Shown here: positions 51,965-54,108 of the stretch, piece after piece
How the letters are laid out: each line of letters begins with the position of its first letter
Numbering within the stretch: position 1 is the stretch's first letter
Source: Fluviicola sp.
GTDB lineage: Bacteria > Bacteroidota > Bacteroidia > Flavobacteriales_D > Crocinitomicaceae
Direction of reading: 5' to 3'
DNA length: 54,108 nt
NCBI GenBank assembly: GCA_002734065.2
Contig: NVXU02000053.1
Location: 1 to 54,108, forward strand
The notes under the pieces: model-generated
Database searches by the model: none
Seen by the model: only the letters and a program-made list of their open reading frames with translations
Told to the model about the DNA's origin: nothing
Program-made: the position numbers and the translations under genes

Positions 51965-52915
51965 TTGTTAATCATAAAGCAAGATTGGGAAACTATTAAC
52001 CAAAAAATTAAGAACGGAAAAGCACACGAATTATCAGAAGGAGACACCTTTTATTTAGGAGCTTGCACCAAAGGCTCAACGGCAGAAAAATCATTAAGAG
52101 ACCAACCGTTTAATAAAGTTCAAGCAAAGCAAAGAGCATATTCTTTAAAACAAGGGTATGTAAACCACATAATTGCAAATATTGCCCAGGAAGAAAAAGG
52201 AGTTTATGGGAAAATTCTGACCCAAGAAACAATATTTGAACACTTGCCATCAATTGAAGAAATAGTAGCTTCTAAATTTGAGCCTTTTTACGGAAAAACA
52301 TCAATTGAAATCGAAGGGCATTTCAATCTGGAATTAAACAGAACTGCTAAGAGTTATTTTGCAAATCTAACCAAAGCAATTTTAGGAATTGGCCTAAACA
52401 AAAAAATTGAAGAATTTGAAAAAGCAGATATTCAGGTAAAAACCATCCGACTAAAAGAAAATAATTTGCCTAAAGAGGATATTTCCTTTCCAAATTTTAA
52501 ATATGAGGAAATTATTAACTTGGATTGGGAAGAAAGTGAATTTAAGCACATTTTAGAGCAAAAGTTCTTTTTTGTTTTTTACCAATTTGAAAACGACATC
52601 TTAACATTGAAAAAAGTGAAGTTTTGGAATATGCCCTATCCTGACATAGAGGAAGCCAAGCAAGTTTGGGACAAAACAGTAGAAACAATTGAAAAAGGAA
52701 AAATAATTAGCGAAATAACAGATAAAGGAATACGAAAAACGTATTTTCCTAAAAAAACAGAAAATAGAATTAGTCACGTAAGACCACACGCAAGAGACAA
52801 GGTCGATTGCTACGATTTACCTGTAAAAGACAAATTGACAAATGCAACAGAATATACCAAGCACTGTTTTTGGCTAAATGCAAGTTACGTGAAAAATGAA
52901 ATTTATATGAAATAG
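51965..52915 (+). pseudogene. N-terminally truncated Sau3AI/MutH-type restriction endonuclease
   Basis: 316 residues counted from TTG 51965. It contains the Sau3AI-family middle and C-terminal signatures KAHELSEGDTFYLGACTKG, RDQPFNKVQAKQRAYSLKQGYV, HVRPHARDK and HCFWLNASYV. Full Sau3AI-type enzymes are about 490 residues with the MutH-like catalytic domain in the first ~200; that part is missing here. The frame stays open upstream, and VDDWKYPNQDLLIIKQDW (from about 51938) still looks homologous, so the gene was cut near 51935 and now abuts the XRE promoter region. It is probably non-catalytic, keeping the DNA-binding half. No methyltransferase is near. Confidence 0.75.
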
Positions 52916-52966
52916 GCAACGCTTAAAGTCATACACATTGCCAAGTCGCTCAAAAGCATACCCCCC

Positions 52967-53992
52967 TCACTCCCCAAACATCAAAACCACAACCTTCCCG
53001 CTTTCCGTAATATACCCTCTAAACATCCCAGCAGTATTAAACGGCATTGCAACGTTTCCGTCTTTGTCAAGAGCAATTACTCCTCCTGCGCCGCCTAATT
53101 CTGTTTGTTTTTTGATTACTTCGGCTGTCGCTTCTTTTACGGATATCTCTTTGTACAACATCAATGCACAAACATCATAAGCGACTACATTTCGAATGAA
53201 ATATTCTCCATGGCCCGTGCATGAAACTCCACAAGCATTATTGTCAGCATAAGTTCCGGCGCCAATGATTGGTGAATCCCCCACTCGGTTGTATCGCTTA
53301 TTGGTCATGCCGCCTGTTGAAGTGCCCGCGGCTAGATTATTTTCTTTGTCTAAAGCAACTGCTCCCACAGTTCCATATTTCTTGTCGAGGACATCCATTT
53401 TCAATTCCTCATCAACCGGCTCTAGATTTCCATGGTCGTTTTCTTCTGCCTTTATTCGCTTTAAGTTCTCTAACCTTCGCTCACTTTTAAAATAAGACGA
53501 ATCGACAATCTCGACACCATTCTTAGCCGCGAACTCCACTGCCCCTTCTCCTGTTAATAAAACATGTTCGGACAAATTCATTACAGCAATCGCCGCGTTG
53601 ATAGGATTTTTGATAGTTCCAACTCCTGCAACTGCTCCCGCATTTTTAGTTTTTCCATCCATGATAGAAGCATCCATTTGTTGCGTTTCATCGTGGGCGT
53701 AAACTGCTCCTTTCCCAGCATTGAACAATGGAGAATCTTCCATGATATTTATCGCTGCTTGCACGGCCAAAATACTTGTTCCTCCACTCTCGATAACTGC
53801 ATAACCCGCTTGAAGTGCTTCCGTCATCTTTTCTGTATAGGCCGCCTCTTTTTCTGGAGATAAATGCTTTTTCATAATCGTTCCAGCTCCTCCATGAATT
53901 ACAAGAACGACTCGTTCAGTTGTGTCTGCTTGAGAAAAAGAATGAAAAGAAATAAAAAGAAATAATGCGAATAGAAAATTGAAAACTTTCAT
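52967..53992 (-). CDS. isoaspartyl peptidase / L-asparaginase (Ntn hydrolase)
   Basis: 341 residues. Signal peptide MKVFNFLFALFLFISFHSFSQ, so exported to the periplasm. Seen: VIHGGAGT (about 31-38), GKGAVY, DASIMDGKT (about 107-115), and the autocleavage site KKYGTVGAVALD with the nucleophile Thr208, GTSTGGMTNKR and GTYADNNACGVSCTGHGE. All active-site residues are intact; the precursor should cleave itself before Thr208 into two subunits and hydrolyse beta-aspartyl peptides and asparagine. Monocistronic, 51 bases from the end of the truncated Sau3AI gene. Confidence 0.95.
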   Translation of the reverse strand: MKVFNFLFALFLFISFHSFSQADTTERVVLVIHGGAGTIMKKHLSPEKEAAYTEKMTEALQAGYAVIESGGTSILAVQAAINIMEDSPLFNAGKGAVYAHDETQQMDASIMDGKTKNAGAVAGVGTIKNPINAAIAVMNLSEHVLLTGEGAVEFAAKNGVEIVDSSYFKSERRLENLKRIKAEENDHGNLEPVDEELKMDVLDKKYGTVGAVALDKENNLAAGTSTGGMTNKRYNRVGDSPIIGAGTYADNNACGVSCTGHGEYFIRNVVAYDVCALMLYKEISVKEATAEVIKKQTELGGAGGVIALDKDGNVAMPFNTAGMFRGYITESGKVVVLMFGE

Positions 53993-54050
53993 AAAAACTA
54001 GTTTAATTATTCTATAAAATTAACATAATTTTCAAAAAGGTCAAAACACC

Positions 54051-54108
54051 CCAAAACGCTTATTTTTCGCAAAATTCAATTGAATTTTGCGAAAAATAAG
54101 CGTTTTGG
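54051..54108. repeat. perfect 58-bp palindrome at the window end
   Basis: 29-base arms without spacer (centre caattg), every position checked. It ends exactly on the last base given, so the true inverted repeat may be longer. Could be a contig-end fold-back artefact or a real terminal or regulatory palindrome. Confidence 0.9.

Noticed and set aside
1-54108. Search for tRNA, rRNA, CRISPR arrays and complete insertion sequences
   Set aside because: None could be supported by eye; no repeat-spacer array, no transposase frame and no cloverleaf-like segment in the spacers.

Overview
The window looks like chromosomal DNA of a Bacteroidota member, most likely Flavobacteriales. Evidence: low G+C; promoter-like TAnnTTTG boxes in front of several genes; secreted proteins with type IX secretion (T9SS) type A and type B C-terminal sorting domains; PKD and SBBP-type repeats; a RemB/Wzi-like outer-membrane pair; and core genes (recJ, ileS, dxs, recA) with Bacteroidota features. 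I saw no rRNA, tRNA or CRISPR array, so the genus is open.

Layout. 1-272: end of a trans-sulfuration PLP enzyme. 409-3470: a small ORF, recJ and a secreted protein, with two copies of a ~193-bp dispersed repeat. 3492-5836: a mer-like metal uptake operon (ArsR, MerTP, GDCCVXC protein, HMA lipoprotein, DUF4395 membrane protein) without a mercuric reductase. 5959-7496: a secreted protein and a lipoprotein. 7577-16383: Pif1-like helicase, ileS, a DUF1853 protein and dxs. 16552-20086: FHS-type sugar transporter and a multi-pass membrane protein. 20079-22195: four overlapping minus-strand genes (DinB-like, NRDE, two uncharacterised). 22324-29103: two small membrane proteins, recA, bcp, a SanA-like protein, an M1 aminopeptidase lipoprotein and a biotin carrier protein.

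29339-38131 is a surface/secretion cluster. It has a PKD T9SS protein, an ECF sigma factor, an overlapping protein that joins an inner-membrane anchor to a predicted outer-membrane barrel, a 1255-aa SBBP/PKD adhesin with a type B sorting domain, and a 788-aa type A protein with near-perfect 153-bp tandem repeats. The gene order suggests envelope-sensed control of adhesin production. 38621-42404 carries cysQ and two tandem Wzi/RemB-like outer-membrane proteins. 42492-46115 carries a secreted protein, a lipoprotein and a FadL/OmpP1-like porin.

46236-52915 is the most interesting part and reads as an accessory (defence) island between ordinary genes. It holds three tandem short ssb paralogues, a G-run-rich spacer, a HEPN + RES gene pair (candidate toxin or abortive-infection module), an ORF-less antisense group II intron next to an attC-like inverted repeat, an XRE regulator, an XRE + PD-(D/E)XK-like gene pair with a perfect 11-bp inverted-repeat operator, and an N-terminally truncated Sau3AI/MutH-type restriction enzyme with no methyltransferase. 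The window closes with an isoaspartyl peptidase/asparaginase and a perfect 58-bp palindrome that ends on the last base.
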